From: Cymbidium sinense
Taxonomy: Eukaryota; Streptophyta; Magnoliopsida; Asparagales; Orchidaceae
Reading direction: 5' to 3'
Assembly: GCA_021442155.1 (NCBI GenBank)
Contig: CM038214.1
Location: 314,061,001 to 314,125,000 of the forward strand
Length of the DNA: 64,000 nucleotides
Below are positions 22,740 through 34,000 of this stretch, in pieces. The notes below the pieces were generated by a model. That model ran no database searches and had not been told where the DNA came from. It saw nothing but the letters and a program-made list of their open reading frames with translations. Made by a program: the position numbers and the translations under genes. Within the stretch, counting starts at the first letter, position 1, and every line of letters begins with the position of its first letter.

Positions 22740-24300
22740 GGATTACCCTAATAGAACTGGATGGTTATTTCACTAGATATTCTTTTGGGATAATTATCTT
22801 TGCTGTCTTGGTTATGCTCAAGCCAGTCCTTGAATGTAAACAATCTTCCAAAAGCATGAGCTAGCATGTGGTGGTAAGGGAAAAAATTAGAATCATTGCT
22901 CCTACCCACTTTCTCTGGCTTCCTAGGCTCGGGTAGCTGAAAATCATGTTTCTTTAAGAGATTCTTAAAGTTTTTTTTTTATTTACCTCCCTCTTAAATG
23001 AATAAGGTTTATTTAGTTTATCCAAAAGAGTAGGTGGATGGTAGCTACCTGGCGGTGGGTATGTGTACCACTGCTATGTGTATAGCTGAGGAGGAGGCAG
23101 TGAGGGTCGTGGAGGCTACTGTGGTGGCCGATAGGATAACCTAGGTGGTGGTAAAGGAGGTGGAAGTGATCATTGTGGAGCTTGAGGTCTCTTATGCTAA
23201 TCTCTGGTCAGTTGCTTTCTCTTGTCCAATACTACTGCTGCCCCTGGCTTCTTCTCATAAGCCTTCTACAGCTTTGGCTTTATTGGCTGATCTTGAAAAG
23301 GTAGCTATTTGGCCTCTCATTGTAGACTAGTCACCTTGTAAATTAGCTTCTCAAATATCTTGATGGTAAAACCTTTGAGCATGAAGGTGACCGGCCGTGA
23401 ATATTCTTTAGTAGAATTTCAATGGTATGTTGTTCAGATAGATGTGGTTCTTATTTCATACTCAAATTGTACCAACTGAGAATATAATCAACAAGGGACT
23501 CACCGGGGTGTTGTTGAGCCACAACGAGATTGCCTACAGTCACCCTTTACTGAGCTCCAGCAAATCTCTTAATTAAGAGTTGCTCTAACTCAATAAAAGT
23601 CTTCACTGAATTGTTAGGGAGTTCGGCATACCAATCAAAGGCTATACCTGCTAATTTGTTGATAGAAAGAGAATAATGCATGCATTACGACATTGCAATA
23701 GTTGGCTCACGAAGTGTGCTATATATGCTTGGTTCTTCTGCATCAAAGCTCTTGAAAGAAGGTGGCACAAAACCCTTAGGATATTGGATGGCATCGAATT
23801 CCTCTGGGTAGGTTCTACCCTTTGAAATTGATGATCCTCCTCAGGCTTGCGCTAATGCTTCTCTTACTTGCTGCTCAACCATGAGTTTAATGTCCTTTTT
23901 TTATACAGAGGTATTGTCCACTACCTTCCTATACAAGCTAGTGTTGCCCTGCTCTACTGGAGGTGAAGTCTTGGCTTGATCCAAAATATGCAATAACTCA
24001 GGATGACTGGCCTCTATAATAGTAGGATGCAATGTTGGGGCTTGGTTCTGAGGTGCCAAAATTATTGCTAGCAAGACTTTAAGCCTCTTTCCCATCCTAT
24101 CAATTTGTTCATCCTTCTAATTTAGTTTTCGAAGGAGGTGTTGGGTTGAGTAGGCTGTATCATCATGCTCGGCCGCAACACCTTCCAAACTCTGTTGATC
24201 CCAAAGGAGGGAACCCCTGGCATCAACCATATGTACTCTTGTTGAATCCTCCAATAGATCAACTTCATTTAGATCAAAATTGACCTTTTCATCCTCTAGG
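22740..24300 (-). pseudogene. Element D: gag, including degenerate zinc knuckle
   Basis: Minus strand: KLMVEQQVREALAQA near 23870, EFDAIQYPKGFVPPSF near 23800, IAFDWYAELPNNSVKTF with IELEQLLIKRF near 23570-23650, and KPGAAVVLDKRKQLTRD near 23225. Further on, near 22800-22900, PYHHMLAHAF followed by FTFKDWLEHNQ corresponds to the CxYHx4Hx4CxxFK knuckle seen near the end of Tat gag, with its cysteines lost. Stops are scattered through the frame. It would form the particle shell if intact. Identification is by shared motifs with copy B gag. Confidence 0.72.
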
Positions 24301-24309
24301 TCAGACCAG

Positions 24310-25720
24310 TCATATCCTAGAATTTTCTTCATTTCCACAAGATACTATGCTACAATAGCATCTAGGGAGTGGTCCAACTATGCAGAAACAAATAATTGTG
24401 GCTGATCGATCATGCTCATGAACAGAAATACATCTAACCCCCTCTGATGCTAGAGAGTTAACCATGTGAGGGCTATGCTCACTAGAAGAAATATGCTCAT
24501 GGCTATCATCTATCATGGGAGGAGTGCTAATCCTAGGAGGATCTATCATCATGGAGACAGTTTTACTATCTCTTTCCCCCTCTGCTAATGCAATCTCCAT
24601 GCTCTGTTGTGGTGGTGGTGGTGATGGCATAACAACGATGCTCCATGGTGCCACCCCTCTTCACAACTAGAGTGGGTCGGCGGAGGCTCGGCCTTGCCTC
24701 AACCGTTGGTGTAGATAGAATGGGATCTCTTGGCCATAGAATAATTACCAGTGGGGCTCTCTTTTCCTTGGATACAACCTTCATGGCTTTTGCTAGAACT
24801 ATGGATGATGGAACTTTTACTGAAGATGGTGGGCGTGGAGTAGAACGGTTTGGCGGAGGTACCACTGACTCTCTCTATGCAAGAGCTCCTCTCCTATGGT
24901 GAGTAGTATTGGTCAATACAATGCTATCAGTATGACCGGCTCCATGAGGGCAGAGGCAGCTGACTATCTAGCATACCTACGTCTCTCTCTGTTGGTAACA
25001 TATACTGATACATGGGGTTCTCTAGCCCTCTCCTATCTGATGAGCTCACCAACGCTGTGAGGGATGACCGACTATAAGTCAAATTGGGCTCACAGACATC
25101 CATAAGCCCCACGATCTGAGGCGATCTAAAATGACCTTCTCCTATTTTTAGTAGGAGCCTCAAAGTGAACTATAGGTGGAGGTGAAATTGAGATCCTCCT
25201 AATTTCTTCCTCTTCATCAGATCTAGAGAAAGGATGAAACTTGTTCTCTATGATCAGAGTTGATACTATCCTGGGTAACTCCTCTACTATAGACTAAGCA
25301 GCTACCTCCATCTCTTTGGCTATGTGCACATGATGCCGCTTGATCTTGCGGCATCTGTTATGGCACTAGGTCCTGCTAGGAGGAGCAGTATGGCAACTAG
25401 ACCCTACCTCATAGTTAGGGGATACTATCCCTGGAACTAGGGGAGCCTTCCCCTTGGAAGAAGCCAATGAGTGGGTGCTAGCGTGTACTAGGGCAGAAAC
25501 AGGAACCATTGAATGCACTGGTGCTAAAACTACAAGTTCTGCGAGAACTGCCACAACCTTCTTCTTTAGTGAGGGAAACTCTGAATTTGATGACATCTCA
25601 ACTTGGATGATCGGCTTCTACCCGGTCACCACACTCCTACTGATGGTTGTGAGGGTGGTCCCCTCACAAGTGATCCTAGCTCCCTTGAAACCTTGGACAA
25701 AATGAATGAGGTGGGCAAAG
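24310..25720 (-). pseudogene. Element D: N-terminal gag or extra upstream ORF, degenerate
   Basis: Several minus-strand open stretches (24310-24654, 24566-24865, 25366-25596) have ordinary amino-acid composition, for example LKKKVVAVLAELVVLAPVHS and KGKAPLVPGIVSPNYE, and base composition less AT-rich than the flanks. They lie between the leader and recognisable gag. Some Ogre/Tat elements carry an ORF upstream of gag, which this could be; I cannot match it to a known domain. A short CCACCACCACCAC-type tract (24607-24624) is inside. Confidence 0.4.
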
Positions 25721-25919
25721 TCAGTTTGTGGGAGGCTAGCTCAATCCAAGGCCAAATCCATCCCAAAAGGAAAAGTAAACACGTACTTCTAAGCTTTCAT
25801 CAAAATTGAATTGAAATAAACTAAAAATTTACTGAAACTAAGTTGAAATTCTATAATTTTTGGAAAATAAACTCAAATTAGATTTATTCTTTAATTTGTT
25901 TTTAGAATTTGAACCCACA

Positions 25920-27610
25920 CTCAACAATTTGAATATGTTAAGTGGGGCTCTTTTATTTAGGAGAGATTTTTGAATTTAGAATTGGGGAAGATATTTTTGA
26001 ATTTAGAATCCATTTTCAACAAATTTGTGAATGTTGGAAATGGGTTCAAATATTTTGAAGAGATTGATGCTTCCATTGGTTCATATTTGATTTTGATTTT
26101 TGTGTTTGGGGACCTTTTATTTAATAAATTTGAGTATGTTAAAATAAAGGGTCAATTGATTTTATTTGGGATTTACTCATTTAGCAAATTTGGGTATGCT
26201 AAATGAGTTGTTTGAAAATAATTTTCTTCTTCTTTTGCTTGTTTGGTGAATCATGTGTGAATTTGAAAATGGAACCTTTGCTTAGCAAATTTGTGTATGC
26301 TAAATAAAGTCCAAATGTTTTCTTTTATTTTGATTTTTTGAAAGGAGAATCTATACTTAGCAAATTTAGGTATGCTAAATGAAGAATCCAAATGTGTTTG
26401 ATTTTTTATTTTTGAAAGATGGACCTTTACTTAACAAATTTGGGTATGCTAAATAAAAGATCCAAATGTGTTTTGATTTTTTGATTTTTGAAAAGAGGAT
26501 CTTCGCTTAGCAAATTTGGGTATGCTAAATGAAGAATCCAAATGTGTTTCATGTTTTGATGTTTTGATTTTTGAAAAGAGGATCTTCACTTAGAAATTTT
26601 GGGTATGCTAAATGAAGAATCAAATGTGTTTTGATTTGTGATTTTTATTTTGATTTTTGAAAATGAGAACTTTACTTAGCAAATTTGTGTATGAGTTCAA
26701 ATGTGTTTTGATTTTGATGTTTTGATTTTGAAAAGAGGGATCTTTATTTAGCAAATTTGGATATGCTAAATGAAGAATCCAGATGTGTTTTGATTTTTTT
26801 TTAATTTTTGAAAAGTGGATCTTCACTTAGCCAATTTGGGTATGCTAAATAAAGAATCCAAATGTGTTTTATTTTTATGATTTTTCATTTTTTTTAATAT
26901 TTTGAAGAGGGGGATCTTTACTTAGCAAATTTGGGTATGCTAAATAACATCCAAATTTATTTTGAAAAATGAAACTTTCATTTGACAAATTTGGGTATGT
27001 CAAATGGGAGTCGATTATGTTTTATTTTTCAAAGATGGAATTTTGTTTTGTGTGATTATTACTTTTTTTCAAAAAAGAAAGAAATTCTAACTTAACACAT
27101 GTGGGATGTGTTGAGTGGAATTTCAAATTATGTAATTTTATTTGAAAATAAAGCCTCCATCCAACATATTGAATGGAGGCTTATTTTCAAATTTGTAATT
27201 TTGAAAGAAGGAAATTCTAACTTCAACATATGTGAGATATGTTGAAATGGAATTTCAATGTTATGATATGATTTTATTTGGAAATGAAATATTCTTTTAA
27301 TAAATTTGGGAATATTGAAAGAGAATTATTCATTCTTAAATCTATGATTTTTGAAAAGGCGATTTTTTATTTTGTTTTTGTAAAGATGATTATTGATTTT
27401 TTTTTTTAAAAGAAGATTGTTGATTTTGTTTTTGAAAAGATGGTTGTTGATTTTATTTTTGAAAATATGATTGTTGATTCTATTTTTTTAAAAGATGATT
27501 GATGATTTTTTTTTTGAAAAGATGATTGTTGATTTTATCTTTGAAAAGATGATCGTTGATTTTTTATTTGAAATGAAGTCTTCGTTCAATAAATTTAGGC
27601 ATATTGAATG
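25920..27610. repeat. Hairpin minisatellite in the leader of element D
   Basis: About 15 diverged units spaced 60-110 bp. Each has a 10-nt loop close to AATTTGGGTA between inverted arms. Examples: ACTCATTTAGCA / TGCTAAATGAGT at 26175-26186 and 26197-26208 (perfect 12 bp); CCATTTTCAACA / TGTTGGAAATGG at 26010-26021 and 26032-26043 (one G-T pair); ACTTTCATTTGACA / TGTCAAATGGGAGT at 26974-26987 and 26998-27011 (two G-T pairs); TTCAACATAT / ATATGTTGAA at 27222-27231 and 27237-27246; TTCAATA / TATTGAA at 27585-27591 and 27602-27608. Arms differ between units but stay complementary within a unit. No protein-coding signal. Confidence 0.85.
27340..27565. repeat. Short tandem repeat of about 27-32 bp
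   Basis: Seven to eight diverged copies of TTTTTGAAAAGATGATTGTTGATTTT, interrupting the hairpin array near its right end. The copies differ by point changes and by variable T-run length, as expected from replication slippage. Confidence 0.75.
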
Positions 27611-28050
27611 ATGGATGTTCATTTGTGCTTTTGAAAAGATGATTTTTGAATTTTTTTTTTGACTACATGTAACAATCATGAAGATTGTTAGATGAGGTTG
27701 AAATATTTTATTGTGTATTTTAAAAAAGTGCTTTTTGGAAATTATTGTTTTTATTAAAGATTTATTAATATTTATTTTTATTTTTGGAATGAACCTTTCC
27801 TTAAGGAGGAAGTCTTTAGTTATTTCTTTTTATTAAATTTTAATTTTCACCTATTGGGGGAACCCAACAGGGATTTCAAGACCTACACAGAGTGAGGTCC
27901 TAAAACCTAAAGGATGTTGGCTAGCTTAGCTTAAGGATGAAATATACTAAGTGCTAAAGGAAAAGAAGGACAGTCTTGGATTCATATGAAATACAAATCC
28001 AATTTCGATACTTGGAGACAAAGATCATTTACCAAAGATGGAGAGAGGAA

Positions 28051-28070
28051 CTATCCCCAGCAGAGTCGTT
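28051..28070 (-). promoter_or_regulatory. Primer-binding-site-like motif of element D
   Basis: The minus strand reads AACGACTCTGCTGGGGATAG, close to the GGCGACTCNGCTGGGGA motif that follows the 5' LTR in many plant Tat/Ogre elements, with the first bases mutated. It sits 11 bases inside the proposed LTR end (28082) and upstream of the leader and gag, which is the right place for a tRNA primer site. The motif match is from memory of the family, not from an alignment. Confidence 0.55.
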
Positions 28071-28081
28071 AAAAAAATTTA

Positions 28082-31000
28082 TGGTGAAATATTTTCATCT
28101 TCATCTATCTTTTGGAAAAAATAAATGAAGACAAAAATATACACTTGGTGGACACTGCGTAGATCTGCATATGTTCATATTAGGGTGATCGGGTATGACA
28201 TTGAGCAATGATGTACTATCTCGAGAGATAGGAGTCACCATCCTATAATGGACCTAATTACCTAAAGAGGACTCCTAAGGACTATGGGTCTTCGGATCTA
28301 CCAAAGATTCTACCCCTACTTTACATAGAAAAGTAAAGTAGGGTTTACTTCAAACTGGGTTTGTTAAGTCCCCTATGAAGGTAAGCCCTCATAGTTAATT
28401 ACATCTTAAGGAATGAGATTCCTTATGAATACTCTCGATTAATGAAAATGATCATTGTCTCCAAAGATTTCTAAGATAGGACAATCAACAAAATTGGTTA
28501 TTTTTAAGAGATCAAGTGGGATTGATCAAGAGGAGAGAGTTATTATCAAAACCAAAGGGAGATAAGTAAGGGATGCTCACGATGCTAGAAATCCCAAACT
28601 ATCCTATGGTTGGGCTTTATATTTTTTGAAATTTGAGAGGAATTATGTGTTTGAGTTAAATTTTTATTAGAAATCTAGGGCTTACAATTTCATAACACAA
28701 GATCATGGAAATGCCTAAGAGGTGAGGATTTATGCTTGTAGCCTGCAAAGGGAAACAACAACCTCGGATCTTAAATCTAGGGAGCTTTGGCGAGGGCCAA
28801 AGCATGACCTAAATCTAAGGAAAAAATGGGCATATGGTTTACTCCACAATAGAGAATAAACTACCCAACTTTTAGACTTACAACTGCCTAGGGGTGGCCG
28901 CCAACTAACGCCTCCTACAATTTTAAATATATGTAGGCAAGTCATATGCTTTTGTAAGATAGCTAGGCTATTATTTATTTAGAATGAGACTAAGTCCTTA
29001 AACACACTGTCTAAGAGACTAGATCATGTAGGGCATGATTAATGACTAAAATATAATGCAAATTTTTGCTAAGTTTTATTTTCATTTTTGGAAAAATTTT
29101 TAACATAGGCTATCGAATTCATATGCCTAAAGCATGAGAAATTGGTTATGGGCCAAAATCAGCAAGAAGGTGGTGTGTTTCCACCATGGCACTCAAAGGT
29201 CTAGCCAAGTTCTCTAGCAAAGGTGGAAGCTCTCCATAAGCAAGAGTGAAGCAAGATATTTTTTATGCATGATGTGAGACATACAACATCTACCTAAGGG
29301 ATTGCTAAATCTTTTATCTTGATTTATAACCTAAGCTTTAGGTGAGGTTGTGAGTTGTTAATTTTTAATTTTGGCTTGATTAATTGGATAGAAAATTTAT
29401 TTTCCCCTAAGAGCTTACTCGCATCCAGCCCATTCATCAAAGCAAGGAAGAAACTAGGAAAAACATGCCATTAATGCACAAGCTAAATAAACATCAAACA
29501 ATTTTATAAAGCTAGCGCAAAAGAATAAGAGGCCTTTGTGGTCGAGCTCACCACACAAACCCGAAAAGAAATGGGTAGTTGAGATCTACCCTTATACAAC
29601 CTGAATTACAAATGAATTTATTATATTTTGGAAAGAATTCATGTTATGGGGGGTCTTCATTCTTCATTCCTTCTTTTCTTCATTTCTTTCTTTCCTTGTT
29701 TCTTCTTTCTTTCTTTCCTTCTTTTGGTTGGTTGGGATGTGATTTCTCTCAGGCTTCACATGGTGCATAAGACATAGTCTTATGACCAATGTTCATCCTA
29801 ATTCTCCCATAACATTCATTCCAAATCTTAATTGCAAAATTACATGAAAAAGAGAAAGTAAATCTAACTAAACCTACAAAATAGAGATTAGCTAAACATA
29901 CCACACAATCCCAAGAATGTATATAAATAAATTGGACTTAGCACCCCACACATGGGTAACCAAGTCCACCTATCCTAATTTGGATTATGCTTAGGGGTAT
30001 AAGCAACCTGCACAATAAAAGAATTTATATATTTATTACAGTGCCCTTTAAGCACAGTCCCCTGCAGAAAATAATGATTAGACTAAGATCATCCTATCAT
30101 CCAGTCTACGTACATACACCCTAACATCCAAAAAAAATATTACATCTCAAAATAAAATTAGGCATCAAACCATGCATTGCCCTAACATAGAGCTAGAAAT
30201 GGTGACTTAGCCTAATATTTGTGCCATTTAAGGCTTGTGTGGCATGTCTTAGCTAGGCTTTAAGGTTAGAATTTTCTAAGTGTGAAGGATTTAACTTAGA
30301 GGGTGGTTTCATTTAAGTGAATTAGTTGATTTGTTAATTTTATTTGATGATTTGATTTGGTTTGAATGAACCTACACTTAATTACTAAGTGTTGTAAGAG
30401 AGGAAAAGAGAGAACTTCTCTTTCCTCCTACCTTAAGTAATTTCTAAGGTAGATTCATTAATGATTTTTCTTTAGTGAATATTTTATTATGTGTTTTAAT
30501 TAATCCTAAGTTTATATTTGCTCCAAATAAACCTATTCAATAAGAAAAGCATCTTAGGATTAATTAAATTGAATTACTATCACAAAAAACACAGCCATTT
30601 ATTTCTTTCCAACATGTGTATCATGCATATGAATGATCCTAAGCATATCTATACATGCAAATGCAAACCCTAGCACACTTTGATGATGAATGCTAAGAAA
30701 TGTTGTTTAGGAAAAATTTGGATGTTTCATGATGCATGATTTTGTTAAGTAGAAAAGATAGGGATTCTTTTATCCATTAATCAAATGCACATTTACATGA
30801 ATGAAAGACATAAGTGAGTACAAAGCCATTATTTTTTGCACTAAGGGTATAAGATACAAGAACTTCTTAGGGCTACTTAAAGCCTCGAAACTCCAACATG
30901 TCCAGACTAATATACCACTTTTCTTAAATACATGTGCATGTACAAAAAGAAAATAAATGGATGAAGAATCATGCAAAAGGTTTATGTTTTCTTGTTTGAT

Positions 31001-34000
31001 TTTGGTTGTTTAATTTACATGTGCAATGTGAGGATCCTTCTTAAGCCATAACATAGAAGTGTATATGAATGGACTTAAGCAAGTGTTATGTTCTTTTCAA
31101 ATGAACTATACACTTTGCAAATCTTATACAAACCTATGCTAAGAAAAGAGAAGAAAATCACATAACACATTTTATGCTACAAGCATGTGCACGCTTATAA
31201 GTATTTATAAGTAGCATACCTTCATTTATAATCATTGATTCATAAGTTTTGAAATAAATTTTGATTTAATAGTGATAATAGCCACTTATATTCTTACTTT
31301 AGCTAAAACATGCAATTTGACATAAGGGAAACATTTCATTTATTCTGATTTTTCAAAAGATATGAATGCATGATTTCATATGGAATACAACATTTTAGCA
31401 TGCTTGGAAAGAGATAAAGTGATGTAACCATGTAACTTCATTCACCCTAATTAATTCCTAAAGACAATCCTATGAAATAAAATCATTTAAAGTAAATCAA
31501 CATTTCTAAAAGAGATTTTTATTTTTGTTTTGAATTTGATTTAGGAAATGTGAAAAGAGTTTTCTGGTCCTAACCCATTTCCCCCATGTGTGAATTGATT
31601 TAGTTTAATTTTTAGAATAATTAGATTGATTTTATGTTTTGTTTAGGTTAAGGTGTAGATTAAATTCATTAATTACCCCTTACCTACACCACTTTAACAT
31701 AATTAATCAAACAATTGTGAGCCAACATATGATATGCAACCACATGGAATTTAAATTAGCAATGCTCCTAAGGAAGAAAGGAGCCTAATGCAATTAGCTC
31801 ATAATTATTGATTAATTAAATTAAAGGGTTTTCATTAAGTACTTTCATAACCTCCCCACATGTGAGTCAGGTTTTGATTTCCTTAAGCTTACCTTAGGCT
31901 TTTGAACACCTAAGAATCTTCTTAGAAAGAGATTGATTAATTTTAGATTAGTTTTGAAAGTTTGATTAGATTAATTAAGTAGATCATTAGTGGATTAATC
32001 CTTAATTATGTTTGGATTAAGGAAGAATGGGGGTTTAGGGAATAACTTATGGAATGTACCATAGACCCATTGCATAAACATCCTCTTCACTTGAACAATG
32101 CTTAATTATCTTAATTAAGTGATTAAACCACTATTCACATGCTTAATTACTCTTAAATACATTAAGAGCGTGATTAGAGATTCATTAATTGATTTCCCTA
32201 ATTAACTCATTAATAAATTCCAAGAAAATTAGGGGAGATAGAATTCATCCCCCTAAACATGTCTGAGAAGTTTGGAATTGATTATTGAAATGATTAGGGA
32301 GTAATTAAGGTTATTAAGTTTTTAATTAATCCATAATTAAAGAAAATTCACTATTTAAAATCAATTAGAAATAATTTTATTGAATTCCCCTCTGCATTAT
32401 CTTTAAAATGAAGTTAAGTTTGCATTTTTTGTATTTTCTACATTTAATTATGAATTTATGAAGTTTTACTGATTAATAGGTAATTAAATAACCTAATTAT
32501 ATAACTAATCTTATCGGCGCCACATGGGCTGCTGACGCGATGCATGCTTTCCATGTGGCATGATGGGATTGGTTATTGAAGTTATCAAATTGACTACCAT
32601 GTCAGTCGGTGGCGCTACATGCTTCCCTTGGGCCATCGATCAAGGATCGGATGGTCAGGATCAAACTCATGGTTATGAAGGATTAAATCAATGGATCTAT
32701 GTAGAATAATCAGGACCATCCATCCAAAACATATTGGATGGATGGCCGATGATTCATCCCTATCTTTGCCTGTGGGAGACGGAGACCGTCCATCCTCCAT
32801 GGCTTGATCTGAGCTCACTTGAGCTCAGTTAAGGTTGAGATTCAACCCTCACCATCTTGAAGAAAGGAGAAGAACATCTAATGGTTGAATTTTGATGGGA
32901 TTACAATTCCCTTCACAAAGGACCAAGCATTTTTCAACTTAAGCTCAGTTTTGAGGCATACCTCACTAGAGGGTATCACCGATGCTTCCAATAGTTAAGG
33001 TAGCTTCGTCTAGTGGAGATGAAGCTTGTTGAAGGTTTCAAGGTTCAATTTACAGTGGATCTTCCAATTGACCAAAGCTTGCTTCAATGGCTTGCGGCTT
33101 CAATCGAACTCCTCCTTCCCATGGCTTGGAGACTTGGGAAAAACTTTGGGTAAGCTCGACTTGGTGCCTTGATGGTGCTTGCAAGAGCAATTGGAGTTTG
33201 ATTGAGAATTGAGCAAAGAGGAAATCTCCCTCACCTCCCTATTTTGACTTTGAAAAAACCCAAGAAATGGAAATTTGAATGAGCTTAGGAATACTTGGGA
33301 AAACTTGGAGAAGCATGCCTTTGATCCTCTGAGCTCAATCGAATGCAAGGAACTTGGTTTGAGTGGAAATGAGGGGGAGTATATCTTCCCCTACTTGGAC
33401 TAGATGATCAAAGCCTACCTTGCCATTTTGATCAAATTGAGGAGATTGAATGGGTTATTTTGTTGTTAGGAGTGCCATGTGGTTCAGTTTTGGCAGAGGA
33501 GTGGAAGTGTGGAGGTGCACATGCATTAAATGAGTGTGGGAGGTGATCCATGTGGAGAATTTTGAAGGGGATTTGGTTTGGGTCATGGACTGAACCCATT
33601 GGGTCATGTGCACCACCTCCTTGGTGTCCAAATGGTCCACTAGGAGGATGCCAAGTGGCCATGAAAGGAATTGACCAAATTCTGGATTTGGCCATAAGTT
33701 ACCCTTTGACCCAAGGGTAAAATGGTCGGTTTGATTTTGTTTATTTTAACATATTTGGAATGATTGAAAAATGGGTTGTGCTAATTTTCAATGAACATGG
33801 TGTTGATTTGATATGATTTGGCTCAAGTTGACCCATTTAGGTCAAAAATGGGTCAACTTGGGTCAAGTTGACCAATTAGTCAAATTGGGTCAAATCATGG
33901 GTTAGGTGAAGTTCAAATGACCATTTTTAATGATTTGGTATCATTGGTTTGGTTTGATTTGATTTATATTTGGTTTTGGTTCATTTGAGTTCACTTTGGT

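Larger units (their letters stand above)
22490..28070 (-). mobile_element. Ty3/gypsy Tat-lineage element D, gag and leader (opposite strand)
   Basis: Minus-strand element running right to left: primer-binding-site-like motif (28051-28070), a leader with hairpin repeats (25920-27610), a possible upstream ORF (24900-25720), then gag (22700-24900). No pol follows; at about 22490 the sequence switches to the tail of copy B, so D is truncated after gag. Its probable 5' LTR is 28082-35528. Gag similarity to copy B places it in the same lineage. Confidence 0.7.

Noticed and set aside
25920..27610. CRISPR-like regularly spaced repeat array
   Set aside because: Plant nuclear context, no cas genes, the spacing is irregular and the between-loop sequences are themselves paired arms of hairpins.
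29579..29770. Ser/Phe/Leu-rich ORF
   Set aside because: Produced by the pyrimidine tract at 29652-29735. The tract could be the polypurine tract of a nested minus-strand element, but I see no LTR start next to it.
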